From Allomesorhizobium camelthorni (GTDB lineage Bacteria > Pseudomonadota > Alphaproteobacteria > Rhizobiales > Rhizobiaceae): DNA of 64,000 bases. The stretch spans positions 1 to 64,000 of the forward strand of contig NZ_JAAKZF010000014.1 of the NCBI RefSeq assembly GCF_011045125.1, in the 5' to 3' direction. The position numbers and the translations under genes are program-made. The notes under the pieces were generated by a model that saw only the letters and a list, made by a program, of their open reading frames with translations, did no database searches and was not told the origin of the DNA. Of this stretch, positions 1 to 9,085 are shown one piece after another (the stretch's first letter is position 1; each line of letters starts with the position of its first letter).

Positions 1-1518
1 TTGTCGGCTGCCGGGGTGCTGAAGCCCGAACTGTTGAAGCACATGGCGGAAAAGCCGCTGATCCTGGCGCTCGCCAATCCGAACCCCGAGATCATGCCGG
101 AGGAGGCTCGCGCGGCACGGCCGGACGCGATGATCTGCACCGGGCGTTCGGATTTTCCCAACCAGGTCAACAACGTACTCTGCTTTCCTTATATCTTTCG
201 CGGGGCGCTGGATTGTGGCGCGAGCGCCATCAACGAGGCGATGAAAATGGCGGCGGTGAAGGCCATCGCAGCCTTGGCGCGGGAGGAACCGTCCGATGTC
301 GCCGCCCGCGCCTATTCCGGCGAGACGCCAACCTTCGGCCCGGATTTCCTCATCCCCTCGCCCTTCGACCCCCGACTGATCCTGAGGATCGCGCCGGCGG
401 TGGCCAAGGCGGCGTGCGAGACCGGCGTCGCCACGCGCCCAATCACCGATTTTCCCGCCTATGTCGACCGGCTCAACCGCTTTGTCTTCCGCTCCGGCCT
501 GGTGATGAAGCCGGTGTTCTCGACGGCCAAGACGGCGGCATCGAAGCGGGTCATCTATGCCGACGGCGAGGATGAGCGGGTCCTTCGCGCCGCCCAGGTG
601 GTGATCGAGGAAGGCATCGCCGAGCCCATCCTGATCGGGCGGCCGCATGTCGTCGACGTGCGGCTGAAACGCTACGGGCTTCGCATCAGGTCGGGAACCG
701 ATTTCGAACTGGTCAACCCAGAGGACGACCCGCGCTACCGCCACTATGTCGACCTCCTGATCGAATTGGGCGGCCGCCGCGGGGTGACGCAGGAAGCCGC
801 ACGCACCCTGGTGCGCACGAATACCACCGTGATCGCAGCGCTCGCGCTGAAGCGGGGCGACGCGCATGCGATGATCTGCGGGCTGGAAGGCCGGTTCGAG
901 CGCCATCTGCGCAACGTCACGCTGATCATCGGACCCCGCGAAGGCGTCCGCGACCGCGATCTCTCCGCGCTTTCGATGCTTATCTCGACGCGCGGCGCCA
1001 CCTTCTTCACCGATACCTATGTGAGCGTGGATCCAACGGCGGAAGAGATTGCCGAAATGACGGTGCTGGCGGCCGAGGAAATCAGCCGCTTCGGCATCGA
1101 GCCGAAGGCGGCGCTGCTGTCGCACTCGAATTTCGGCTCACGCGATTCGCCGAGCGCGCTGAAGATGCGGGAGGCGGCGGAGATCCTGAAAAAGATCGCC
1201 CCGGACCTGCAGAGCGATGGCGAAATGCATGCCGATTCGGCGCTGTCGGAATTGCTGCGCCAGCGCGTCTTTCCGCATTCGGCTCTGAAGGGGGAAGCCA
1301 ACCTGCTGGTATTCCCGAACCTCGATTCAGCCAACATTGCGCTCACCACGGTCAAGCAGATGATGGATGCGCTGCATGTCGGGCCGATTCTGCTCGGCAC
1401 GGACAAGCCGGCGCACATACTGACGCCGTCGGTGACCTCGCGCGGCATCGTCAACATGACGGCCCTGGCTGTGGTGGAGGCCTCGCAGAAGGCCGTCGCG
1501 ACGCTGAGGACGGGTTGA
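1..1518 (+). CDS. maeB: NADP-dependent malic enzyme, MaeB type, 3' part
   Basis: Decarboxylates malate to pyruvate with NADP+. The window holds only the last 505 codons; large malic enzymes of this type have about 760 residues, so the N-terminal part lies upstream and the first codon here is not a real start. The first ~165 residues are the end of the malic enzyme domain, with the NAD(P)-fold segment (LALANPNPEI, CTGRSDFPNQVNNVLCFPY) and GPDFLIPSPFDPRL. From about residue 175 the chain continues into a phosphotransacetylase-like domain that is usually regulatory in this family. It ends at TGA 1516-1518. This is ordinary chromosomal metabolism and marks the left flank of the symbiosis DNA. Malic enzymes matter in bacteroids fed with C4 acids, but nothing here shows symbiotic control. 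Confidence 0.93.
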   Translation: MSAAGVLKPELLKHMAEKPLILALANPNPEIMPEEARAARPDAMICTGRSDFPNQVNNVLCFPYIFRGALDCGASAINEAMKMAAVKAIAALAREEPSDVAARAYSGETPTFGPDFLIPSPFDPRLILRIAPAVAKAACETGVATRPITDFPAYVDRLNRFVFRSGLVMKPVFSTAKTAASKRVIYADGEDERVLRAAQVVIEEGIAEPILIGRPHVVDVRLKRYGLRIRSGTDFELVNPEDDPRYRHYVDLLIELGGRRGVTQEAARTLVRTNTTVIAALALKRGDAHAMICGLEGRFERHLRNVTLIIGPREGVRDRDLSALSMLISTRGATFFTDTYVSVDPTAEEIAEMTVLAAEEISRFGIEPKAALLSHSNFGSRDSPSALKMREAAEILKKIAPDLQSDGEMHADSALSELLRQRVFPHSALKGEANLLVFPNLDSANIALTTVKQMMDALHVGPILLGTDKPAHILTPSVTSRGIVNMTALAVVEASQKAVATLRTG

Positions 1519-1612
1519 GCGGCGGGCCCCAAATGGCCAGGCGCCGAAGAAACAGCTAACCTTCCGCATCGGGATTCGCGTGATTGGCGAACGGCGGGAG
1601 GGGTCGGCACGG

Positions 1613-1865
1613 ATGGCGGCGGGCAGGCGAACGCTGAGACGAGCCTTTGCGCTGGGAGCTGTCGTGCTCACCGTTGCGACCGCCGCGCCGGCTCTCGCCG
1701 ACAGCAGGCTCTGCCGGCAACTCGAAGCCGAGCTTGCCGCAGCGGCAATCCCGGCGGGTCGCTGCCCTGCGCAAATATGACGACGCAATCTTTCTCGGTC
1801 TCGACGGTCAGCCAGGAGGCTGCGCGGCGAAACGCGCCGACGTCGATTCCAGGCCATTGTGCTGA
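1613..1865 (+). pseudogene. DUF2865-type secreted protein, frameshifted and truncated
   Basis: An ATG at 1613 follows a GGGAGG ribosome site. It opens a reading frame with a clear signal peptide (twin arginines, then LGAVVLTVATAAPALA) and then SRLCRQLEAELA, which I associate with DUF2865 proteins of Hyphomicrobiales. The frame stops at 1780. The next frame carries RKYDDAI, which fits the expected continuation after a frameshift, and then similarity fades. I read this as a core gene broken at the edge of the acquired DNA. The DUF2865 link is from memory of the family pattern and is only moderate. Confidence 0.5.
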
Positions 1866-2056
1866 ACTTGACGCACACAACTCCTGCTCCCAGACCAAGG
1901 ACGGCCCCGAGCTGAAGACACGGAAGGCGGCACTCAACCCGCGGATGAGAGACTGATCAACCGTCGTCTCCGAGCTCCACTCGTTTCGTGCAGCTTCAGC
2001 CGCTCGCAACAGCTGCCGAGCAGCCGATCTCTCTCCCTCGTCTTGACAGGGAACAT

Positions 2057-2090
2057 GAGAGTCGGCGTGAGGCGCTGAGTAAACCTAGGA
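2057..2090 (+). repeat. Imperfect direct repeat, copy 1 (partner at 10072-10105)
   Basis: About 34 bases here match 10072-10105 in the same orientation with only a few transitions (GAGAGTCGG, GTGAG, CGC, GAGTAAA and CTA blocks shared). In the partner the sequence covers the last codons and stop of the mocC paralogue; here it overlaps the 3' end of nodD on the other strand. The two copies bracket nodD, nodO, the secretion genes and mocC2. Confidence 0.55.
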
Positions 2091-3029
2091 GCGCGTGCGA
2101 CGTCCCGGGGTCTTGCGCGGAGTAGCCATGCGGGACGCCTCCTGCAACATTATGTCCCGCATCCAGATGCTTGCCGGATCACTGTTGTGAAGAGCCGGCC
2201 ATTGGAGGGTCTCGGTAAATCCGGGAAGTGGCAGCGGAAGTTCGACGATCTTCAGGGGGAACGAATTTTCGAAATGCTTGACCAGCCGCAAGGGCATGGT
2301 CGCTATACGATCTGTGCCTGATACCATAGGCGGGATCATGCTGAAGCCCTGCACGGCGACCTCGACACGTCTCTTAAGACCATGCTCGAGCAAAAACCAT
2401 TCCTCGATGGAGGGCTTCCCCATACGCCCGAACCTGACCGCAACATGCCTCATCGACATGTATCTCTCGAATGTCAGCTGCCTTGGCAGCTGCTTGTTCG
2501 TGGGACAGCCCACGCACACGAGCGTCTCGTCGAACAGCGCCACTGTTGAATGCGCGCTCGACTTGAACAGATCCGGAAGAATTAGAAAGTCGACGTCACC
2601 GCGCCGGAGAAGCTCATCGGGGCTGTCGTCGATAGGCAGCAATTCGAAGCTGACGGCGGGTGCTTCCCGTGCCACACGCGCCACGACCTTTTCAAAAAAC
2701 ACGAGCGTGACGAAATCGGAAACAATGATCCTGAAGCGTCGGTCGGATTGAGCTGGGTCAAACGGATCCCAAGAAATAATCGAGCCCTGGATGCGCAAGA
2801 GTGCGTCGCGAACTGCGGGGGCGAGTGCTCCTGCACGCGGTGTCAGAATACGTTCGCGGCCGCTCATCGTAAACAGTTCATCGTGGAAATAGTCACGCAG
2901 CCGGGCGACGGCCGCACTCATGGCCGGCTGACTTAGGTTGATGCTGCGTGCCGCCGCCGTGAGATTGCGCTCGTTCAGCAGTGCGTCGAGCACGACGAGG
3001 AGATTTAGATCAAGCCCTTTGAAACGCAC
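2085..3029 (-). CDS. nodD: NodD, LysR-family activator of nod genes
   Basis: Flavonoid-responsive transcription factor that binds nod boxes. It has 314 residues, close to the family norm. The N-terminus [18 protein letters not shown] leads into a winged helix-turn-helix ([20 protein letters not shown], about residues 22-41), followed by the LysR co-inducer domain ([17 protein letters not shown]). The start is GTG at 3029, the only one that gives the canonical NodD N-terminus. A nod box lies 11 bases upstream on the opposite strand, the classical nodD/nodA divergent arrangement, but no intact nodA follows it. This is the only nodD in the window, so it is the likely regulator of all five nod boxes seen here. 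Which flavonoid it responds to cannot be read from the sequence. Confidence 0.95.
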   Translation of the reverse strand: MRFKGLDLNLLVVLDALLNERNLTAAARSINLSQPAMSAAVARLRDYFHDELFTMSGRERILTPRAGALAPAVRDALLRIQGSIISWDPFDPAQSDRRFRIIVSDFVTLVFFEKVVARVAREAPAVSFELLPIDDSPDELLRRGDVDFLILPDLFKSSAHSTVALFDETLVCVGCPTNKQLPRQLTFERYMSMRHVAVRFGRMGKPSIEEWFLLEHGLKRRVEVAVQGFSMIPPMVSGTDRIATMPLRLVKHFENSFPLKIVELPLPLPGFTETLQWPALHNSDPASIWMRDIMLQEASRMATPRKTPGRRTRS

Positions 3030-3039
3030 GTCTTCACCT

Positions 3040-3085
3040 ATCCATAGTGTGGATGCATTTCATCGAAAAACGATTTCGCCGATTC
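3040..3085 (+). promoter_or_regulatory. nod box 1 (no intact gene downstream)
   Basis: Matches the nod box pattern: ATCCATAGTGTGGATG, then CATCGAAAAACGATTTCG. It points right, away from nodD. About 215 bases downstream lies only a relic of a nodA start (3301-3344). It may still serve in nodD autoregulation. Confidence 0.85.
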
Positions 3086-3300
3086 TGCAGAACGTCCCAT
3101 AGCAGGATTCCAAGGATGTAATCCTAAGGAAAGTTATCGATGTTTGTTTTGGCTCCGAGGAGCAATTCCTCGTGTACGCCTTCCGGCGCACGCCGGACAT
3201 CAAACGAGTCGCATGTTCATCGCGGCTAGATTCTTCGGTTATCTACGCAATCTACATCGCGGCGGCTCGACGCGACAAGCTCCCCATGCGTAGGCGCTTA

Positions 3301-3344
3301 CCTCAAGAAAACAGCAACATAGATGAGGTCTTTCCATACGCTCT
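3301..3344 (+). pseudogene. nodA: Relic of a nodA leader and start
   Basis: The stretch CCTCAAGAA...ATAGATGAGGTCTTTCCATACGCTCT matches the leader, ribosome site and first codons of the intact nodA (44925-44965, minus strand), where CCTCAAGAA is followed by AAGGAGGTCTTTGCATGCGCTCT. Distance from the nod box is about 215 bases here and about 200 at the intact gene. Similarity ends a few codons into nodA. The remaining sequence 3086-3690 holds no gene I can support. Confidence 0.6.
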
Positions 3345-3691
3345 GACTTACTGTCGCCGACCGGAGTCGAACGCGCCATGAGCTGGGCACATCGATATTG
3401 CGTTGGTTGGCAGCTTGTGCGCGGACCACGGACCGAAGCGTGCTTCCAGGGCCAGCTCACAGGAAGGCTGCGACGTAAGAATGCGCAGCGTGACTCAAGA
3501 CTAACCTATTCCACGCCCTGCTCTAAAGAAGGTGTGTCTAAGTAAAGCGTGACGAGGATAGCCCCGTTATCGAAATCTTGCCTTGTCCGGTTTGACGCGT
3601 CGAATCCTCAGGATCGATTGCCTGGACGACCAGCGTCGCCCGCCGCCAGCGGGGCCATCACCTGCTAAGCAGGAACCGAAGTGCAGGATAC

Positions 3692-3739
3692 ATCCATCGT
3701 GTAAATGTAATCCATCAAGGCAATCGATTACCCAAATTG
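3692..3739 (+). promoter_or_regulatory. nod box 2, upstream of nodO
   Basis: ATCCATCGTGTAAATG, then ATCCATCAAGGCAATCGATT and ACCCAAATT, a good match to the nod box with some drift in the first half. It points right and ends 55 bases before the NodO-like gene, so that gene (and perhaps the secretion pair behind it) should be NodD-dependent. Confidence 0.85.
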
Positions 3740-3794
3740 TCCGATGAGGAATATGAAGGCGTCAGGTAGGGGTGCTTCATAAGGAGTATTTGCC

Positions 3795-4640
3795 ATGGAA
3801 AAGCTTATCCGGGGTGGCCCGGGTTCCGAAGCCCTCTTCGGCAGCGAGGCTGACGACCTGATCATGGATCCCAAGGGCAATGATTGGATCGACGCTCGTC
3901 GAGGCAACGACACCATCTCGGCCGGCGAGGGCAGTGATCGAGCCATCGGCGGCGAGGGCAATGACCAGATCTTCGGCGAAGAGGGCAACGACGATCTCTC
4001 CGGCGACAACGGCCGCAACAAACCGCGCATCGCCGGTGAGGACAATGACAAGCTCTACGGCGGTCCCGGCGACGATGTCCTCTACGTGGGTGACGGCAGG
4101 GACTTTCTGTCCGGCGGCGCCGACAATGACACTTTCGTGTTCCAGTTCCACAATCCAATGCCTGGGCTCGACAATCCAATGCCTGGGCTCGAACCGAGGT
4201 TCTTGACGCCGGACATTACCACTATTGTCGATTTCGACCCGAAGGAGGACACTTTCGCTTTCGATGCGGTGGGCCTCTACAACGACGGTTTTGGAGCGAA
4301 CTTCATCAACAATGCCAGCGTACAGTCGGGCTATCCGGTGAGCAGCTTTTACAGCGGTGCGGCCTCGGGTGCGAATGGCGAGCACGTCGTGGTGATCACC
4401 GACCAACCTTTCACCTCTGCCTCTGCCGCCGCGAGTGCGATCTCAGGCGAGACCGCCGGCGACATCATCGTCTACCAATACAACGATGGCATCACCAGAG
4501 TCGCGAATCTGGCCTATGTCACCTCCGACGATCACGCGCATGAATTCGCCCACGTGAGTTTCGCCAACCAGAGTGGTTTGTTCAGCTTGGCCGACCTGGC
4601 CGGCGCAGGCCTGACCGCGGCGGACTTCACCTTCGTTTGA
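3795..4640 (+). CDS. nodO: NodO-like secreted RTX calcium-binding protein
   Basis: 281 residues, about the size of Rhizobium leguminosarum NodO (284). NodO is a calcium-binding protein secreted by a type I system that can help nodulation by acting at plant membranes. Residues ~8-110 hold degenerate nonapeptide RTX repeats (GNDTISAGEGSD, GNDQIFGEEGND, GGPGDDVLYVGDG, GGADNDTFVF). There is no N-terminal signal peptide, as expected for type I export with a C-terminal signal; the end AADFTFV is hydrophobic as in such signals. An AGGAG ribosome site lies at about 3780. An exact 21-base tandem duplication at 4150-4191 repeats NPMPGL in a linker. nod box 2 and the downstream ABC/HlyD pair support the call; sequence beyond the RTX part is divergent, so 'NodO-like' is safest. 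Confidence 0.8.
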   Translation: MEKLIRGGPGSEALFGSEADDLIMDPKGNDWIDARRGNDTISAGEGSDRAIGGEGNDQIFGEEGNDDLSGDNGRNKPRIAGEDNDKLYGGPGDDVLYVGDGRDFLSGGADNDTFVFQFHNPMPGLDNPMPGLEPRFLTPDITTIVDFDPKEDTFAFDAVGLYNDGFGANFINNASVQSGYPVSSFYSGAASGANGEHVVVITDQPFTSASAAASAISGETAGDIIVYQYNDGITRVANLAYVTSDDHAHEFAHVSFANQSGLFSLADLAGAGLTAADFTFV

Positions 4641-4664
4641 TCCGGAAAACCCATACGGAACCGC

Positions 4665-4688
4665 GCGCCCGCCACCCGCGGCGGGCGC
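4665..4688 (+). terminator. Hairpin after nodO
   Basis: Perfect stem GCGCCCGCC / GGCGGGCGC with a six-base loop, 25 bases after the nodO stop. There is no clear T-tract, so it may attenuate rather than fully end transcription toward the secretion genes. Confidence 0.45.
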
Positions 4689-4689
4689 T

Positions 4690-4870
4690 ACTTGCCGCTG
4701 GCCGTGGCGCCTGGGAGCAGGCGTGGCGGTTGAGCTTGATGAAGCCCTGTGCGTCGCGCTGGTCGTGGGCCGAATCCTACCTGAAGGTGTCGAGGCGGTA
4801 AGGCTCCCTGGGGCCCCTTGTGCCGGTGACGATGACGTTGCCCTTCCAAAGCTTCAGCCGGACAGTGTTG
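4690..4870 (-). pseudogene. argG: argG (argininosuccinate synthase) 3' relic
   Basis: On the minus strand a frame reads TVRLKLWKGNVIVTG, a short divergent stretch, an in-frame stop at about 4770, then DQRDAQGFIKLN. This follows the order of the C-terminus of alphaproteobacterial ArgG (LKLYKGNV..., then AYDQKDAAGFIKLNALR). The rest of the gene is absent. It sits between nodO and the ABC gene and is probably a junk insert from a rearrangement. Confidence 0.55.
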
Positions 4871-5044
4871 TTGATCCGCTCCATCCAATGCCGGGACCAA
4901 ACATATTCGGCGCGGAGCACTGATCTATGGATCAGGGAGCGGATGCGGTCAGTATCGTGGGCCCGTTCGGTCAGCACTACGCGGTGCTGGATCGCCAGAC
5001 CTCACAATGCTTTGTTAACGCAGACCTCCCTGAGTAACCATTCC

Positions 5045-6763
5045 TTGAACATTTCAGCTTTGAAAGCTTTCCCTCTGACTTCCACTATTTGGGGAATTTT
5101 ATTGATCAGTGGCGTGGTCAACATGCTTGCGCTGATTTCGCCGCTTTTCATGCTGCAGGTCTACGACCGCGTTCTGGCAAGTGGCAGCGTACCGACGCTG
5201 GTGGGGCTCGTCGTGCTTGCTGCGGGGCTTTATGCGTTCCAATGCCTGCTCGACATTCTGCGCGCCCGCGTGCTTCTGCGGATCGGCGAGCGTTTCGATG
5301 GACAGTTTTCCGGACGCGTTCACGATGCGATCGTTCGCCTTCCGCTTTCAACGCGCATGCCGGGCGACGGCTTGCAGCCGCTTCGCGATCTCGACAATGT
5401 TCGCGGATTCTTGGGTGGAAACGGCCCGACGGCGTTCTTCGATCTGCCATGGATGCTGCTTTATCTTGGCATTTGCTTCCTCTTTCATTTCTGGATCGGC
5501 ATGACGGCGCTTATCGGGGCGATCGTCCTCACATCTTTGACACTTCTTACCAACGCTCTCTCGCAACGGCCGATACGCGATACCATTGCCCACAACATGG
5601 TACGCAATGGTCTGCTGGAAGCGGCGCGCCGCAATGCCGAGGTGGTGCAAGCTCTCGGTCTTGGAAAGCGGATCGCTGCCCGATGGCACAAGGCCAATGC
5701 CAAGTATCTGGCCGCCAACCGGAAAGCCGGGGACGTGGCAGGCGGGCTCGCTGGCATTGCAAAGTCGCTGCGCGTGATGCTGCAATCGGCCATTCTTGCC
5801 GTCGGCGCGTACCTTGTCATCAGGCAGGAGGCTACGGCCGGGGTCATGATTGCCAGCTCGATCATGATGGGACGTGCGCTGGCTCCGGTCGATCTGGCCA
5901 TTTCAAGCTGGAAGCCCTTCCTCATGGCGCGCCAAAGTTGGGCGCGGCTGGAGGACCTCCTGACAAAGATTCCTGAAACCGCTCCCGTTATGCCAATGCC
6001 TGCACCTGAGCGCGAACTGCGCGTCGAAGGGGTGACAATCGTTCCGCCCGGCGAAAGGAAGCCGACCGTGACGGGTCTTGCGTTTGCCGTTCAGGCGGGA
6101 AGCGCACTCGGGGTCATCGGTGCATCGGGTTCCGGCAAGTCGACACTCTCGCGCGCCATCGTCGGCGCATGGGCGCCGGCCGCCGGAAAGGTTCGCATCG
6201 ACAGCGCAAGCCTCGATCAATGGGACCGGGAGGCATTAGGCCGTCATATCGGCTATCTGCCGCAAGGCGTTGAACTGTTCGACGGCACAATTGCCGAAAA
6301 CATCGCTCGTTTTGAAGTTAATCCTGACCCCGAGGCTATTGTCGCGGCGGCGAAGTCAGCGGGCACCCACGAACTGATCCTCCGATTTGAGCACGGTTAC
6401 GAAACTCCGATCGGTGAGGCCGGATCGGCACTTTCCGCTGGGCAGCGTCAGCGTATCGGTCTTGCCCGTGCTCTCTATCGCGACCCTTTCCTTGTTGTGC
6501 TCGATGAACCCAATGCCAATCTCGATGCGGAAGGCGAAGCAGCCGTCGTTAAGGCGATCGCCTCCGTGCGCGAGCGTAAGGGCATTGCGGTTGTCGTCGC
6601 CCATCGGCCGAGCGCCATCCGCGCCGTAGATTACGTGTTGATGATGGAAGGTGGACGGCAGCGAGCCTTCGGTCCGCGTGATGAAGCGCTGTCCAAGGTG
6701 CTGAAGGGGGCAGCGACGGCACCAGACGCTGGCCTCAAAGGCCACCGTGTCTACACGGGATAA
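5045..6763 (+). CDS. prsD: Type I secretion ABC transporter (PrsD-like)
   Basis: Inner-membrane ATPase of a type I (RTX) export system. With the TTG at 5045 it has 572 residues, the usual size. The membrane domain starts at once (IWGILLISGVVNMLALISPLFMLQVYDRVL) and runs to about residue 300. The ATPase domain has Walker A GASGSGKST, signature LSAGQRQRIGLARAL and Walker B VVLDEPNANLD. The open frame extends back to 4820, but that part is read through the argG relic and looks non-native, so I prefer a start near 5045 or 5060; neither has a good ribosome site, and the true 5' end may have been altered by rearrangement. The HlyD-type partner follows 28 bases on. Lying behind nod box 2 and nodO, it is the obvious NodO exporter. 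Confidence 0.85.
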   Translation: MNISALKAFPLTSTIWGILLISGVVNMLALISPLFMLQVYDRVLASGSVPTLVGLVVLAAGLYAFQCLLDILRARVLLRIGERFDGQFSGRVHDAIVRLPLSTRMPGDGLQPLRDLDNVRGFLGGNGPTAFFDLPWMLLYLGICFLFHFWIGMTALIGAIVLTSLTLLTNALSQRPIRDTIAHNMVRNGLLEAARRNAEVVQALGLGKRIAARWHKANAKYLAANRKAGDVAGGLAGIAKSLRVMLQSAILAVGAYLVIRQEATAGVMIASSIMMGRALAPVDLAISSWKPFLMARQSWARLEDLLTKIPETAPVMPMPAPERELRVEGVTIVPPGERKPTVTGLAFAVQAGSALGVIGASGSGKSTLSRAIVGAWAPAAGKVRIDSASLDQWDREALGRHIGYLPQGVELFDGTIAENIARFEVNPDPEAIVAAAKSAGTHELILRFEHGYETPIGEAGSALSAGQRQRIGLARALYRDPFLVVLDEPNANLDAEGEAAVVKAIASVRERKGIAVVVAHRPSAIRAVDYVLMMEGGRQRAFGPRDEALSKVLKGAATAPDAGLKGHRVYTG

Positions 6764-6790
6764 CATGGGAGCGCTGAAATGGAGGGGCCG

Positions 6791-8104
6791 ATGTCCGGCA
6801 TTGATCAGAACAATGACGTTTCCGCCTCCATTCGCCGCCACCTGTTGGCGGGCCTTCTGGCGAGCGTGATCTTTGTCGGAGGAGCCGGAGCCTGGGCCGC
6901 CGTCACGAATCTCTCCGGTGCGGTCGTCGCGTCCGGACACTTTGTCGTCGATTCCTATGTGAAGAAGGTGCAGCACCCGACCGGCGGGGTGGTGGGAGAA
7001 ATCCTGGTGCGCGAAGGCGACAGGGTAAAGGCCGGCGACATCCTCATGCGGCTCGATGCCACCCAGACACGCGCCAATCTCGCCATCGTCACCAAGCGCC
7101 TCGACGAGTTGGCCGCCCGGCTGACACGACTCGAAGCTGAGCGTGACGATCTGGCGGAGATCGCCTTCCCGGACTGGCTGCTCGCCCGCGGAGATGTTCC
7201 GGACGTAGCTTCGGCAATACATAGCGAGACGCGGCTGTTCGAATTCCGCAGACAATCCCGCGAAGGAAGGCGGGCCCAGCTAGCGGAACGCATCACTCAA
7301 TATGAGCACGAGATCGAGGGACTCAAGGCGCAGCAAATTGCCTATGAGAAAGGTATCGAGATTCTCCAAAAGGAAATTGCTGCCTTGAGTGGGCTGCGCG
7401 ACCAAGGCATTGTCTCGGACCAACGCTTGAATAGCCTGAAGACGCAGGTTGCCACTTTCGGCGGCGAACGCGGTGAGAAGATTGCCTATCAGGCACAGAC
7501 GGCAGGCCGCATAACCGAAACGCGCCTGCAGATCCTGCAGATCGACCAGGATCTCAAGACGGAAGTCGGCCAGGAGCTCAGAGAGGTTCAGGCGCAAGTT
7601 GGTGAATATGTCGAGCGCAAGGTGGCGGCTGAAGACGAACTGCGACGGATCGATATTGTCGCGCCGCAGTCAGGCACCATTCAACAACTCGCAGTTCATA
7701 CGATTGGCGAAGTGGTCACGCCCGCCGATCCGGTTATGCTCATTGTGCCGGAAGGCGACGATCTCGCGCTGGAAGTACGGATCACCCCAAAGGACATCGA
7801 CCAAATCCAGCTTGGTCACAAGGCCGTGCTGCGGATGTCAGCCTTCAATCTGAGAACCACGCCGGAATTGAACGGATATGTCAGCCGGATCGCAGCCGAT
7901 CTGGCCACAGACGAAAAAACCGGGATTTCCTATTACCTGGTGCGCCTATCGGTTCCGCCTGCGGAACTGACGAAGCTCAAGGACCTGACGCTCGTGCCGG
8001 GCATGCCGGCCGAAGCAATGGTCCAGACGGGCGAGCGTACGGCGCTTTCTTATCTTGTGAAGCCGCTGTCCGACCAAATCAGTCGGGCATTCCGCGAGGA
8101 ATAG
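6791..8104 (+). CDS. prsE: HlyD-family membrane fusion protein (PrsE-like)
   Basis: Periplasmic adaptor that links the ABC ATPase to an outer-membrane TolC protein. The 437 residues carry a short cytoplasmic tail, one membrane helix (LLAGLLASVIFVGGAGAWAA, about residues 19-38), a split biotinyl-lipoyl domain (VQHPTGGVVGEILVREGDRV), a long coiled coil (~residues 90-280) and a beta-barrel end. The ATG at 6791 is preferred over 6779 because GGAGG lies just before it. No outer-membrane partner gene is nearby, so a chromosomal TolC would be needed. It is co-directional with the ATPase gene, so one operon is likely. Confidence 0.88.
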   Translation: MSGIDQNNDVSASIRRHLLAGLLASVIFVGGAGAWAAVTNLSGAVVASGHFVVDSYVKKVQHPTGGVVGEILVREGDRVKAGDILMRLDATQTRANLAIVTKRLDELAARLTRLEAERDDLAEIAFPDWLLARGDVPDVASAIHSETRLFEFRRQSREGRRAQLAERITQYEHEIEGLKAQQIAYEKGIEILQKEIAALSGLRDQGIVSDQRLNSLKTQVATFGGERGEKIAYQAQTAGRITETRLQILQIDQDLKTEVGQELREVQAQVGEYVERKVAAEDELRRIDIVAPQSGTIQQLAVHTIGEVVTPADPVMLIVPEGDDLALEVRITPKDIDQIQLGHKAVLRMSAFNLRTTPELNGYVSRIAADLATDEKTGISYYLVRLSVPPAELTKLKDLTLVPGMPAEAMVQTGERTALSYLVKPLSDQISRAFREE

Positions 8105-9036
8105 ACAATTAGACCTTTTCGCTGCTGAAGTCTTTGTTTTGCGAAGCGTTGAATTGGCAAGGCTAAGGCAGGCAATTCCGATTGTCGTCCCCGTACTTCA
8201 GCGGCAAAGGAGGTGTCCTCAATCCGTTTCTCCTCGCAGAGCGTTAAGGCCTTGATCTAAACCTCCTCGTCGCGTTAGCTCTGCAGCTTCGGCGACAGCG
8301 AATGCCGTTTGTCGAGAGCGTTGTCGCAACGTCGGATCTTGCCTGTCGGATGGGTGACGCTTTAGATGGGGCGGACATCGACGCCGTCGCCGCATAGGTC
8401 GAAGCACCTAGCGACTTTGCCGCAAGCGCGATCGGATAGCCGATGATCACGAAGGCATGGGCGCCGCCCGCAATTGCCGGTGCGATGCGGGAAGCGCCAA
8501 CCTCATGCATGACACTGCAAGAGCCGGAAGGACGTGATCATCCCAGAGATCGCTTGAACCCCCGACAATCAACTCGTTGTTCTGCGTGTTGGCGGTTACT
8601 GCGGCTGCGCAACGTCCGGTTGGACATGGCCCAACATCTTAGCGAGAGATCTGCCGCGAGGTCTCGCCCTGGAGCATTGTCACTGCTCCAGCGACGACAA
8701 TACTCCTTTTTGTATTGTGCCGGACCATACAGTGGCCAAAGCCCATAAAGCCGGTCGTCGATGGTGCCCTGTCAGTCGACCTTTGGCGCTTTGCCTAATA
8801 CCGCGCGAGGCCGTCGGATGGCACCTCCGCGAATGAGGCCGAAGAAATCGCTGCGCGGTTGCTCACGGGCTGCCTGAGCGGTGTCAGAGACGAGGCAATG
8901 CTCCGACTTTTTCATTGAGCCCGAAGAAATCGGGCGCCTTCAGTCCATCCTCGAAGTGTAGTGGGGTCGGCGTAGGGGCGCGACCCGCTGAAGCGTAGTC
9001 CTCTCCCGGGCAATTACAGGTGCATGGAACGCATGT
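8105..9036. other. Gap with decayed coding sequence
   Basis: No intact gene. On the minus strand at about 8370-8600 two overlapping frames look like pieces of one broken protein (NNELIVGGSSDLWDDHVLPA, then after a shift APAIAGGAHAFVIIGYPIAL), which I cannot assign. The rest shows nothing I can support. Confidence 0.4.
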
Positions 9037-9085
9037 ATCCATCGTGTGGATTGCATTCCATCGAAACAATCGATTTTGCCAATTG
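9037..9085 (+). promoter_or_regulatory. nod box 3, upstream of the mocC paralogue
   Basis: The best nod box in the window: ATCCATCGTGTGGATTG, CATTCCATCGAAACAATCG, ATTTTGCCAATT. It points right; the next gene is the mocC paralogue, whose ATG is 178 bases downstream, similar to the nod box-nodA distance. Confidence 0.9.

Noticed and set aside
3487-3525. Possible third copy of the nodC-nodS joint (CTCAAGACTAACCTATTCCACG)
   Set aside because: Shares only about 20 bases with 40160-40185, with a gap and on the opposite strand relative to nod box 1; too short to claim.
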